A stretch of 54,163 bases of DNA, from the NCBI GenBank assembly GCA_045614225.1, contig JAZLCO010000039.1, positions 1 to 54,163 on the forward strand, written 5' to 3'. Both the position numbers and the translations under genes were made by a program. The DNA is from UBA9715 sp045614225. GTDB taxonomy: Bacteria > Actinomycetota > Coriobacteriia > Coriobacteriales > Eggerthellaceae. The notes below the pieces were generated by a model. The model saw only the letters and a program-made list of their open reading frames with translations. It did not search any database and was not told where the DNA came from. Below are positions 16,858-23,697 of the stretch, in pieces (positions within the stretch are counted from its first letter, which is position 1; every line of letters begins with the position of its first letter).

Positions 16858-16885
16858 TAAAAAACGGCGGGCATAAGCCCGCCGT
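16858..16885 (-). terminator. Rho-independent terminator of the THF methyltransferase gene
   Basis: Read leftward, a 9-bp stem (GACGGCGGGC... with GCCCGCCGT, 4-base loop) is followed by TTTTTT. It lies directly after the methyltransferase stop, so the downstream corrinoid-reactivating gene needs its own promoter or readthrough. Confidence 0.88.
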
Positions 16886-16905
16886 CAAAAAGGAGGTCAA
16901 CGCTT

Positions 16906-17715
16906 TTAGTCGCGATCGATCGGACCAAAGAGATTGTCGCGATAAGCCTCGAGGTACTCCATGCAGAACTCGTCCTCACCGAGCAGAGCTTCGGTAGCAT
17001 GCAGAACGCCGTTCATGTCGCGGCTCGTCGGGTCCATGATGGCGGAGTCCATACCAGCAGCCATGGCCAGAACCATGAACGGGATGTTGATCATCTTGCG
17101 GACCGGCAGGCCGAAGGAGATGTTGGAAAGGCCGGAGGTGATGTGGATGGTGGGATACTCCTCCTTGATTGCCTTCACGCACTCGTTGAAGACGAGCATG
17201 CTCTCGGGGTTGGCGCCAAGGGTCTCTACCAGCGGGTCGATGTACAGACGATCGGGGGCGATGCCAAATTCGTTGGCCTTGTCCATAATCTTGTGGAAGA
17301 CCTCGAGACGGCCTTCAGCATCAGAAGGAATGCCGGAGTCGTCGGAGAGCAGCGCAACGCAGCCCCACTTGGTGTCAGCGATGACCGGGAACACGATGTC
17401 CATCTTGTTGCCCTCGCCGGAAACGGAGTTGATGAGACCGACGCGGTCGCCGCAGAACTTCATGGCATCGACGCAGACCTGGGGGTCAGGGCTGTCGATG
17501 GCGATCGGCAGATCGGACTCTTCCATGATCAGGCCGATGAGCCATTCCTGAACGTCGAGCTCGCCCTCGTTGACCGATGCGCAGCAGTCGATGTAGGTGG
17601 CACCATACTCGGTCTGCTTGCGAGCCAGCATGCGGATGTACTCCTCATCCTTGGCAGCAATGGCAGCGCCAGTTTTGGGAATGGAACCGTTGATTTTCTC
17701 GCCGATGATAATCAC
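16906..17715 (-). CDS. Methyltetrahydrofolate:corrinoid methyltransferase
   Basis: The 269-residue protein is a pterin-binding TIM-barrel methyltransferase related to AcsE/MtvA/MtgA. It moves methyl groups between the corrinoid protein and tetrahydrofolate; in demethylating systems the direction is towards THF. Recognisable pieces are IIIGEKINGS at the N-terminus, ATYIDCCASVNEG, PIAIDSPDPQV, LINSVSGEGNK, LYIDPLVETLG, and HITSGLSNISFGLP near residue 200, which form the pterin pocket. The start is GTG at 17715, directed by AAGGAGG five bases away. No Wood-Ljungdahl genes are visible here, so methyl-THF would join central one-carbon metabolism encoded elsewhere. Confidence 0.93.
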   Translation of the reverse strand: MIIIGEKINGSIPKTGAAIAAKDEEYIRMLARKQTEYGATYIDCCASVNEGELDVQEWLIGLIMEESDLPIAIDSPDPQVCVDAMKFCGDRVGLINSVSGEGNKMDIVFPVIADTKWGCVALLSDDSGIPSDAEGRLEVFHKIMDKANEFGIAPDRLYIDPLVETLGANPESMLVFNECVKAIKEEYPTIHITSGLSNISFGLPVRKMINIPFMVLAMAAGMDSAIMDPTSRDMNGVLHATEALLGEDEFCMEYLEAYRDNLFGPIDRD

Positions 17716-17853
17716 GATAGCCTCCTTGAAAAGACGATTTGATGCAGAATCTCACCTGCATCGTTCACTGTAAGTTGTTTTACCTAATTACGAAACTCTT
17801 TTTTCGCTCAACGTCAAACAATCCGTCATTCTGCACAAGTTTAAGCTATTACC

Positions 17854-18522
17854 TCACTTTCCCTCATCGCGCGCGAGTTCGGCAAGCTGTTCGTATCGAG
17901 CCGAAACGAGCTTCACCCCATTCTCACGCACATGCGGAAGAGCGCAGTTCTTGCAGTTCTTCCGTCCGCTCTTCGTATAAGTGAAATTGCCCCCACAATC
18001 CGGCCCGAGTGCATACAGCGGGCAGTAGCAGAACAAGCAGTTGAAATCACGTTCATCAATGCCCTCGTGGCAAGGAAAATGCTCGCATGCGCGGTTCGTG
18101 AAGAACGATGTTCCGAACGCGGGATGGTCGCCGCCAGCGCAGCGCTGTCCAAACCCGTGGGATTCAAGCCAATCGGCTCCCCTGAGAACCTGCGGGACGC
18201 CGCTGACCATGCGCACAACCGCATCTGCCCGCTCTGCGAGATTCTTCGAGAGAGCACCCACTCGGTCGCGCCAATCACGTTCCCCGCGGGAAATCGGTAC
18301 GATGCCGCTGCCGACCTCTTGGCACAAGACGACCTGCTTGGTTGCCGCGAGAGCGTCGACAAGCGACGCTGCATCCGCGTCTTCAGAACGCACCAACTCT
18401 TGTGCATCGAGAAGCACAGGGCAACTGGAAGAGAGCTCTTCGCTCATGTCGGAATCGGTAAAGCCGAGCGAGCGAGCGTATGTGCGCTTGCCAGAAGCGA
18501 TTCCTCCAACCACGAGTATCAC
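17854..18522 (-). CDS. CobU-like domain fused to a cysteine-rich small domain
   Basis: The 222-residue protein combines two parts. Residues 1-125 resemble adenosylcobinamide kinase CobU: a P-loop GGIASGKR (6-13) and the C-terminal hallmark EVGSGIVP (69-76) with W-R-D following. The middle region that carries the guanylylated histidine of CobU is missing, so full activity is unlikely. Residues 132-222 form a Cys-rich small domain (C146, C151, C162, C165, C167, C176, C190, C193) of the kind often encoded next to cobalamin genes. It overlaps cobS by four bases and is co-transcribed. A true cobU lies upstream, so this is a divergent paralogue with an added metal-binding tail. Confidence 0.8.
   Translation of the reverse strand: MILVVGGIASGKRTYARSLGFTDSDMSEELSSSCPVLLDAQELVRSEDADAASLVDALAATKQVVLCQEVGSGIVPISRGERDWRDRVGALSKNLAERADAVVRMVSGVPQVLRGADWLESHGFGQRCAGGDHPAFGTSFFTNRACEHFPCHEGIDERDFNCLFCYCPLYALGPDCGGNFTYTKSGRKNCKNCALPHVRENGVKLVSARYEQLAELARDEGK
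18280..18299. repeat. Dispersed palindromic repeat copy inside a coding sequence
   Basis: A complete TTCCCCGCGGGAA core with its ATCGGT tail lies inside the CobU-like gene. On the coding strand it is read in frame as about residues 76-82 (P-I-S-R-G-E-R). This falls immediately after the conserved GIVP motif and keeps the normal spacing to W-R-D. Confidence 0.8.
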
Positions 18523-19322
18523 AGAACCACCGCCTTCGAAATCACGACAAGCGCGATGACCATCGCAAGTTCGGCAACCTGAAGGAAGAAGCCGGCGAGA
18601 TCACCGCTCATGCCGCCAAATTGCGATTGCGCAAATGGATAAAGCAAGCCAAGACACGCAAGTCCGACAAGCAAAACAAATATTGCTGGAACACATGTAG
18701 CCGTCATCACGACACCGCAAACCGCAAGTTCGACGACAAGGACGATGAGAATCCTCTTGCCGCGAGCAGATTCGTGGAACATCGAGAGCATGCCCTTGGA
18801 TGAGCTGGTGGGAAACATGACTGTCGCAATCCCGCTCATACATCTGCTCGCGATGTGCATGGCCGCCAAAAGCGCCACGACGCGCCAGCCAGCAACAAGT
18901 TCGCTGGCCACCGCTGCATACGCCACGATGTAAACGGCCACCGCGATGGCGGCGAACGCGCCAGAATGCGGGTCTTTCAGGATCTCGCGCTTTCGTGCGG
19001 GTTCGGCGTGGCTCGATTGGGCGTCGACGACGTCACAAAAGCCGTCCATGTGGATACCGCCCGACACTGCAATGGGAATAAGGGCAAGCCCGGCCCCGAA
19101 CAACGTTGGGCCGAAGCCGACGGCTTGGGAAAGCCACACCCACAGGCCAATAACGAGGCCGATGGCGAGACCCACTACGGGGAAGAAGCACATCATGTAG
19201 CGCATGTTCTCTTCGCGCCACTCGGTTTGAGGCACGGGAATCTTCGAAAAGCTACTGAGCGCAAGCAAGAGGCCTTGCAGCACGTTCACAGCTTCCTCCA
19301 TCTCGCCATTCCGTCGTTGCAT
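18519..19322 (-). CDS. cobS: Adenosylcobinamide-GDP ribazoletransferase (cobalamin synthase)
   Basis: The 267-residue integral membrane protein joins adenosylcobinamide-GDP to alpha-ribazole, the final assembly step of the cobamide nucleotide loop. It shows the family motif IHMDGFCDVVDAQSS followed by R-x-ILKDPHSGAFA, and several hydrophobic segments. The start could also be 21 bases inward at 19301 (MEEAVNVLQG), which is closer to the family norm; neither has a strong ribosome site. It is followed, with a 4-base overlap, by the CobU-like/Cys-rich gene. A six-copy repeat array separates it from cobU upstream. Confidence 0.92.
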   Translation of the reverse strand: MQRRNGEMEEAVNVLQGLLLALSSFSKIPVPQTEWREENMRYMMCFFPVVGLAIGLVIGLWVWLSQAVGFGPTLFGAGLALIPIAVSGGIHMDGFCDVVDAQSSHAEPARKREILKDPHSGAFAAIAVAVYIVAYAAVASELVAGWRVVALLAAMHIASRCMSGIATVMFPTSSSKGMLSMFHESARGKRILIVLVVELAVCGVVMTATCVPAIFVLLVGLACLGLLYPFAQSQFGGMSGDLAGFFLQVAELAMVIALVVISKAVVL

Positions 19323-19354
19323 CGGCTTGAAGCCTTGTAGCCGTCCTTGTCCAA

Positions 19355-19503
19355 CTTCCCCGCGGGAAATCGGTTTCCCCGCGGGAGATTGATTCCAACT
19401 TCCCCGCGGGAAATCGTTAACCTCGCGTCGAAGCTCTCACGTTCTCCCCGCGGGTAAACGCGTTCCCCGCGGGAACTTGATCCGAACCAACTTCCCCGCG
19501 GGA
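19355..19503. repeat. Six-copy array of the palindromic repeat between cobU and cobS
   Basis: Six copies of a core TTCCCCGCGGGA(A/G) start at 19356, 19376, 19400, 19443 (CTCCCCGCGGGTA), 19463 and 19492. All are in the same orientation. Tails are ATCGGTT, ATTGATT, ATCGTTA, AACGCG, CTTGATC and CTTGTTT. Spacing is irregular (20, 24, 43, 20 and 29 bases), so this is not a CRISPR array. Each core can pair with any other, giving multiple alternative hairpins in the cob transcript. Confidence 0.88.
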
Positions 19504-19515
19504 GCTTGTTTCAAA

Positions 19516-20040
19516 TCATTCTACCTTTAACAACACGGGCACTCCCGCGACGCACTCGATGACTTGGTCGCTCAACGAAGCCAATCTGCACGACACCTCG
19601 CCAAGCACTTCCCGATAAGCGCGCGTCTCGGAAGAGTACGTTTCGCCGTCGCAGCCAACATCGTTGCCAACGACAACCAAATGATGGCAGCGATGGGAAA
19701 GCTTCTCGATTACGTCAACGACACGGTCCGCAACCCCGTCGTGCGACGCCGCTTCTCCGAACATCTCGTTTGCCACAACATTGCCAAGGCACTCCAGCAA
19801 TGCGGTCGCGCCGACAACACGCTCGTCATCCAATACTGCTTCGAAATCATCAAAGCATTCAATGGTCGTAAAGCCCTTGCCTGCACGCTGTGCACGGTGC
19901 TTGCGCACCCGTTGGGCCCCTTCTTCGCCGAAAGGACGCATGGCAGCTAGATACACGAGGCGGCCGCCATCCAACGAGCATAAACGCTCGGCTTCAGCGC
20001 TCTTTCCGCAAGATGCACCACCCGTGACAAACGTCATCAT
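19516..20040 (-). CDS. cobU: Adenosylcobinamide kinase / adenosylcobinamide-phosphate guanylyltransferase
   Basis: The 174-residue protein is a normal-length CobU. It phosphorylates adenosylcobinamide and then attaches GMP, preparing it for cobalamin synthase. The P-loop is GGASCGKS (residues 7-14), the guanylylation region reads KHRAQRAGKGFTTIE with H48, and the acidic strand is ALLECLGNVVANEMF. The C-terminal hallmark VVGNDVGCDGETYSSETRAYREVLGEV is a variant of the usual NEVGxGIVP...R-x-FRD. It overlaps cobT by four bases, so translation is coupled. Confidence 0.9.
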   Translation of the reverse strand: MMTFVTGGASCGKSAEAERLCSLDGGRLVYLAAMRPFGEEGAQRVRKHRAQRAGKGFTTIECFDDFEAVLDDERVVGATALLECLGNVVANEMFGEAASHDGVADRVVDVIEKLSHRCHHLVVVGNDVGCDGETYSSETRAYREVLGEVSCRLASLSDQVIECVAGVPVLLKVE

Positions 20041-21101
20041 TTCAAATCAACCTCATAGGCTTCGATGCCCGTATCGTCGAACGTAGTGCCATTGTACAAA
20101 GCAAGTGCAGCATCGAGCAGCGGGAACAGCAGAACGGCACCCGTGCCCTCGCCCAGCCTCAAGCCAGCATGAATGATCGGCTCGATGCCAAGTTCGTCGA
20201 ACAACATGCGCGCTGCCGGTTCGGCGGAAACATGGGACGGGAGCATGGCGCATGTGCACTCCGGGCAAAGACGCGCAGCGGTATATGCCGCCAAAGCACT
20301 GATAAACCCGTCGATGACAATGGGCACCCGATGCACAGCACCACCAATGAACAACCCTACCAAGCCGGCAATATCGAACCCGCCAAGCTTCGAAAGCACG
20401 TCGAGCGCATCATCCGCATCAGGTTCGTTAACGGCAAGAGCGCGCTCGATTGCCGCGCACTTCCGCGCCAAACCGGCATCGGACAAGCCCGCTCCACGGC
20501 CTGTGACGGTCTCAACCGGCAAGCCGAGGAACGCCGCCGCTATGGCGCTCGAAGTCGTCGTGTTCCCAATGCCCATCTCGCCCGTTGCCAGCGCCTTGTA
20601 GCCATCGGCCTTCATCTGGGCAACAAGATCAACGCCTATCTTGATGGCCGTCAACGCCTGCTCGCGGCTCATGGCCGGACCGAGCGAGATGTCACCCGTA
20701 CCACGCGCAATGCATCGATCGATGACGCCAGGCACATCGGACGGGGTCATCATGCCCATATCGACCGAAACCGCATCCGCATTGACTGTCTGCGCCATGC
20801 GGCACACGGACGATATCCCACGAGCAACGCTTCCGGCAATGACCGTGGTAATCTCGGGCTCACTCTGAGTGACGCCCTGCGCTACCACGCCGTTGTCAGC
20901 GCACAGCACCATCACAGCACGCTTGCTGATATCGACGTCGATAGAACCCGTGAGGCCGGCGATTCTCTCAATCATCAGCTCGAGCTGGCCAAGACTTCCG
21001 ATGGGTTTTGCTACTGCATTCCACTTGTCTCGGGCAGCCTTGAGCGTTTCGTCATCCAGGGGCTTAATGCACCCCGCCATCTCGTCAAACCAGCCTTGCA
21101 T
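20037..21101 (-). CDS. cobT: Nicotinate-nucleotide:dimethylbenzimidazole phosphoribosyltransferase
   Basis: The 354-residue protein makes the alpha-ribazole phosphate (lower-ligand nucleotide) of cobamides from nicotinate mononucleotide and a base. Family hallmarks are KPIGSLGQLE (residues 33-42), VMVLCADNGVVAQGVTQSEPEIT, ATGEMGIGNTTTSSA, GRGAGLSDAGLARK and GIEPIIHAGLRLGEGTGA with the catalytic glutamate. AGGAGG lies before the start. It is the first gene of the cobT-cobU-cobS-cobU-like run. No cobalamin riboswitch (B12 box) was seen in the 153 bases upstream. Confidence 0.95.
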   Translation of the reverse strand: MQGWFDEMAGCIKPLDDETLKAARDKWNAVAKPIGSLGQLELMIERIAGLTGSIDVDISKRAVMVLCADNGVVAQGVTQSEPEITTVIAGSVARGISSVCRMAQTVNADAVSVDMGMMTPSDVPGVIDRCIARGTGDISLGPAMSREQALTAIKIGVDLVAQMKADGYKALATGEMGIGNTTTSSAIAAAFLGLPVETVTGRGAGLSDAGLARKCAAIERALAVNEPDADDALDVLSKLGGFDIAGLVGLFIGGAVHRVPIVIDGFISALAAYTAARLCPECTCAMLPSHVSAEPAARMLFDELGIEPIIHAGLRLGEGTGAVLLFPLLDAALALYNGTTFDDTGIEAYEVDLK

Positions 21102-21254
21102 GAGTTCCTCCTGATGTTGCTGTCACAAAACATGGATACAACATGGTGCACAAAAGATGGTGCAGAGAGTAATTAATGCGTTGTCAGCAATCGATTTCAA
21201 GCTATCTTGCTGTTATTCTAAGCGTATTTTATTACCCCTGTGAAGGAGCTGCCA

Positions 21255-21752
21255 ATGGATGACGCCTTACTCGAGAAGATTCGTGAATATCGTAGGATGC
21301 TGAAGATGGACAAGCCCGACCTCGACATGGCCCTCTTCCTGAAGATTCTCGACATTACAAACGAATCGAGCGAAGTGAAAGTTGCCATCGAACCCGTTGC
21401 CGAAACAGGCGAATGGGTGTCGGACACGCCGAGCTTCTCCGTCTGCGGAGTCAAACGCCTCGAAGATGGCCGCCTGGTCCTTCGCGTGAACAAAGAGAAA
21501 CATGCAATGGCAGCAGGCGACTTGTACGTCAAGCTCAAGAAAGAGCTCAAGAACACCCCCTGCAACGGTATTCCGCTCCTGTTCATGCAAGGCGACTCCG
21601 TCATCCAACTCACCGAAGCGTTCTCTCATTCGATGACCAACGAACGATGGGCAGGCCTGCCCTTCGACCTCGTGCTCGGCGTGCGCAAACGCGCCAAGAA
21701 GCCTCAAGAAGACCAGGAAGAAACAACCAAGGAAGACGCTTCCGGCAACTAG
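21255..21752 (+). CDS. Hypothetical protein, 165 residues
   Basis: I do not recognise a family. The protein is charged and soluble, with an N-terminal helix (MDDALLEKIREYRRMLKMDKPDLDMALFLKIL), a central beta-rich part (residues 45-110) and a Lys/Glu-rich tail after residue 145. The start at 21255 follows AAGGAG; a GTG frame from 21240 is less likely. It is divergent from cobT and convergent with the second UroD-fold gene, with a strong hairpin between. Confidence 0.6.
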   Translation: MDDALLEKIREYRRMLKMDKPDLDMALFLKILDITNESSEVKVAIEPVAETGEWVSDTPSFSVCGVKRLEDGRLVLRVNKEKHAMAAGDLYVKLKKELKNTPCNGIPLLFMQGDSVIQLTEAFSHSMTNERWAGLPFDLVLGVRKRAKKPQEDQEETTKEDASGN

Positions 21753-21801
21753 CATCGGCAGCATGCTCAGCTGCACCACGCTACGACAACACTAACGAAC
21801 G

Positions 21802-21836
21802 GAGGGCCGTCCAGAGCAAACACTCTGGGCGGCCCT
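21802..21836. terminator. Bidirectional hairpin between convergent genes
   Basis: A near-perfect 15-bp stem (GAGGGCCGTCCAGAG with its partner, one mismatch) with a 5-base loop sits between the hypothetical gene and the second methyltransferase gene. It lacks a T-tract on both sides but is placed where both transcripts should end. Confidence 0.65.
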
Positions 21837-21884
21837 CAAACAATCAGGGTCGAAGCGCGTCAACAGACGGCGCCCCTTAACGTC

Positions 21885-22907
21885 CTACAGGTTGTGCTCC
21901 GCCCAGTAGATCTTGGAGTACTTCTCGATCTCTTCCTGAGTGGTGTCGTAAACACCAGGGAAGGTGGAGATGGGAAGACCCTGAGACAGGCTGGGGATGA
22001 AGTACAGCGGACCGTTCTCGTCGCACGTGCGCTTGACCTGCTTCGTGATCTCCTCGCGGGTCCAGCCCTCGTAGTCGACCGATGCGGAGTCGATGCCGCC
22101 CATGAACGTGATGTCCTTGCCGTACTTCTCGATCATGCCAGGGATGTCGTTGGTGTTCATGACGCCCTGCCAGACGTCGATGCCCATCTCGATCATGTAA
22201 GGCACGAGCGTCTCAGCATAGGAGTCAGAGTGATGCGCGATCAAATTGGCACCACGGCTCTTGTAGTAGCCGTAAATCTCCTTGTAGGGATCAAGGAAGA
22301 ACTCGGCGAACATCTCCGGATCGGTGAACGTGTTGATCTGGGTGCCCCAGTCATCATGATGGAAGACTCCATCGGGATGCAGGTGGTCGCAGATGACCTC
22401 GGCAAGCTTGAGCTCCCACTCGGTGATGTACTTGATGAGGTCCTTGAGCTCGTCGGGGCTCTCGTAGAACGCGATGAGCACGTTCTGAATCTCGCACAGA
22501 TAATGGCAGTTCTCGAACACGCCAGGAGCAACGAACGCCAAGGCGAACTGCTCATTGCGGTCGATCTGCTCCCAAGCTTCCTGGTCCTTCTCCCACTCAG
22601 CTTCCGGAATCGTGTAGGGATCGGGAGCGGTGACATACTCCTGCCACTCCTCGATGTCCTTGCACACGATCTTGTCGGGAGTGTGGACAGGGAATGCGCC
22701 GGGCTGGCCCTCGGCCCACGAGACTGTAACGCCCCAGTTGTTGACCTTGTTGACCTCGCCCGGACGCGGGTTGTTGCGCCAACGGTAGCTGGCAAGGTTC
22801 CTGAACGGAATGTTGAACGCCTCGTACTGCTTGACGAAGCGCTCAGGCTTGCCGCCCTTCATTACCTCGATGAGGTTCTCTCGCGGAGTGAGCTTGTACT
22901 CGCTCAT
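21885..22907 (-). CDS. Second UroD-fold corrinoid-dependent methyltransferase
   Basis: The 340-residue protein is a clear paralogue of the one at 9197. Shared blocks include GAFPVHTPDKIV, ICDHLHPDGVFHHDDWGT (HHDDWGT at 183-189), HHSDSY (225-230) and PYMIEMGIDVWQG. The IPC cysteine of the first protein is replaced by serine (IPSLSQG), so a cysteine thiolate at that place is not required in this family. The first half differs strongly around residues 25-45, where the substrate would sit, so the two likely act on different methyl donors. AGAGGAG precedes ATG at 22907. A membrane protein gene and a transporter gene lie upstream on the same strand. Confidence 0.8.
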   Translation of the reverse strand: MSEYKLTPRENLIEVMKGGKPERFVKQYEAFNIPFRNLASYRWRNNPRPGEVNKVNNWGVTVSWAEGQPGAFPVHTPDKIVCKDIEEWQEYVTAPDPYTIPEAEWEKDQEAWEQIDRNEQFALAFVAPGVFENCHYLCEIQNVLIAFYESPDELKDLIKYITEWELKLAEVICDHLHPDGVFHHDDWGTQINTFTDPEMFAEFFLDPYKEIYGYYKSRGANLIAHHSDSYAETLVPYMIEMGIDVWQGVMNTNDIPGMIEKYGKDITFMGGIDSASVDYEGWTREEITKQVKRTCDENGPLYFIPSLSQGLPISTFPGVYDTTQEEIEKYSKIYWAEHNL

Positions 22908-23010
22908 CTTCACTCCTCTCTTGTTGGTTCTTTGCCGCCCTACGCTAAAACGCAGGGTGCGTTTGGTGCAGCCCATTCACATGCAAATCTTGCCGACAGG
23001 GCCCTATGCC

Positions 23011-23559
23011 CTATTTGGCCTGCGCCTCGCGTTGTTTCTCGAACCCTTCCTTCAGAACGGGTTCGATTTTCCTGAGGTAGTTGTCGAAATCGTAGTGGTC
23101 GCGCCCCTTGAGGGGAAGCTCGGCAACTTGGTACAGCACCTTGAGCGCTTTCTCATACTTCCCGTTATCGATCAGGATATCGATAATCTTCTCGGCGAAG
23201 TGCATGCGCGTATAGTTGCTGTGGTCGCCCTCCCACCACTGATCATATTCGTACATCAGCTTCTTGACGTTCTTCTTCTCGTTGTAGTTGTCCAGGATCG
23301 GCATGCATGTCTCATGCTCGTCTTTGACATCTTCCTTATTCCTGGAGTTGTTCCTGACCGTATGGACGGTAACCAAGATCCCGATGATCAGGATGGGGAA
23401 CAGAAGCATAAGAATCTGATTTGGATTGAAGGTTCTGATCAGCAGAACGCAGATAACGATCGCGACAATCAGGACGCCAGTTCTGAGGCCAACCTCGAGC
23501 GGTGACCTCTTCTGCCGGTTAGCGCGCGCCTGCGCGAACGCATCCGCTATTCCTGCCAT
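23011..23559 (-). CDS. Hypothetical membrane protein with a helical cytoplasmic tail
   Basis: The 182-residue protein has two adjacent membrane segments (about residues 26-43 and 47-65) followed by a charged helical domain. Part of that domain (NGKYEKALKVLYQVAELPLKG) has the look of a tetratricopeptide-like repeat. I do not recognise the family. GAAGGAG lies before the ATG at 23559; a GTG six bases earlier is possible. It sits between the transporter and the UroD-fold methyltransferase on the same strand, so it may belong to that substrate-use unit. Confidence 0.6.
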   Translation of the reverse strand: MAGIADAFAQARANRQKRSPLEVGLRTGVLIVAIVICVLLIRTFNPNQILMLLFPILIIGILVTVHTVRNNSRNKEDVKDEHETCMPILDNYNEKKNVKKLMYEYDQWWEGDHSNYTRMHFAEKIIDILIDNGKYEKALKVLYQVAELPLKGRDHYDFDNYLRKIEPVLKEGFEKQREAQAK

Positions 23560-23643
23560 CTTCACTCCTTCTATTGCTTGCGAAGTTCAAGGCGGGCAAA
23601 GGTTATCGAGCTTCTCCAACTATAGCATGTGATTGGGTGGGAT

Positions 23644-23674
23644 GGTGCACGGCTCGCTTGTGGAACCGTGCACC
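23644..23674 (-). terminator. Hairpin after the transporter gene
   Basis: A 9-bp perfect stem GGTGCACGG with CCGTGCACC and a 13-base loop lies 24 bases past the transporter stop. No T-tract follows, so termination is only possible, not certain. Confidence 0.4.
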
Positions 23675-23697
23675 GTTCATTGAGCGTTACTCAACGT

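Noticed and set aside
17716..17853. A specific regulatory RNA upstream of the THF methyltransferase gene
   Set aside because: The region is AT-rich with a possible TTGACG hexamer but shows no riboswitch architecture and no convincing -10 at 17 bases.
19355..19503. CRISPR array
   Set aside because: Repeats are only about 13 bp, palindromic, irregularly spaced by 20-43 bp, with no cas genes nearby.
21102..21254. Cobalamin riboswitch upstream of cobT
   Set aside because: No B12-box sequence or matching architecture was found in the 153 bases; only a promoter-sized spacer is present.
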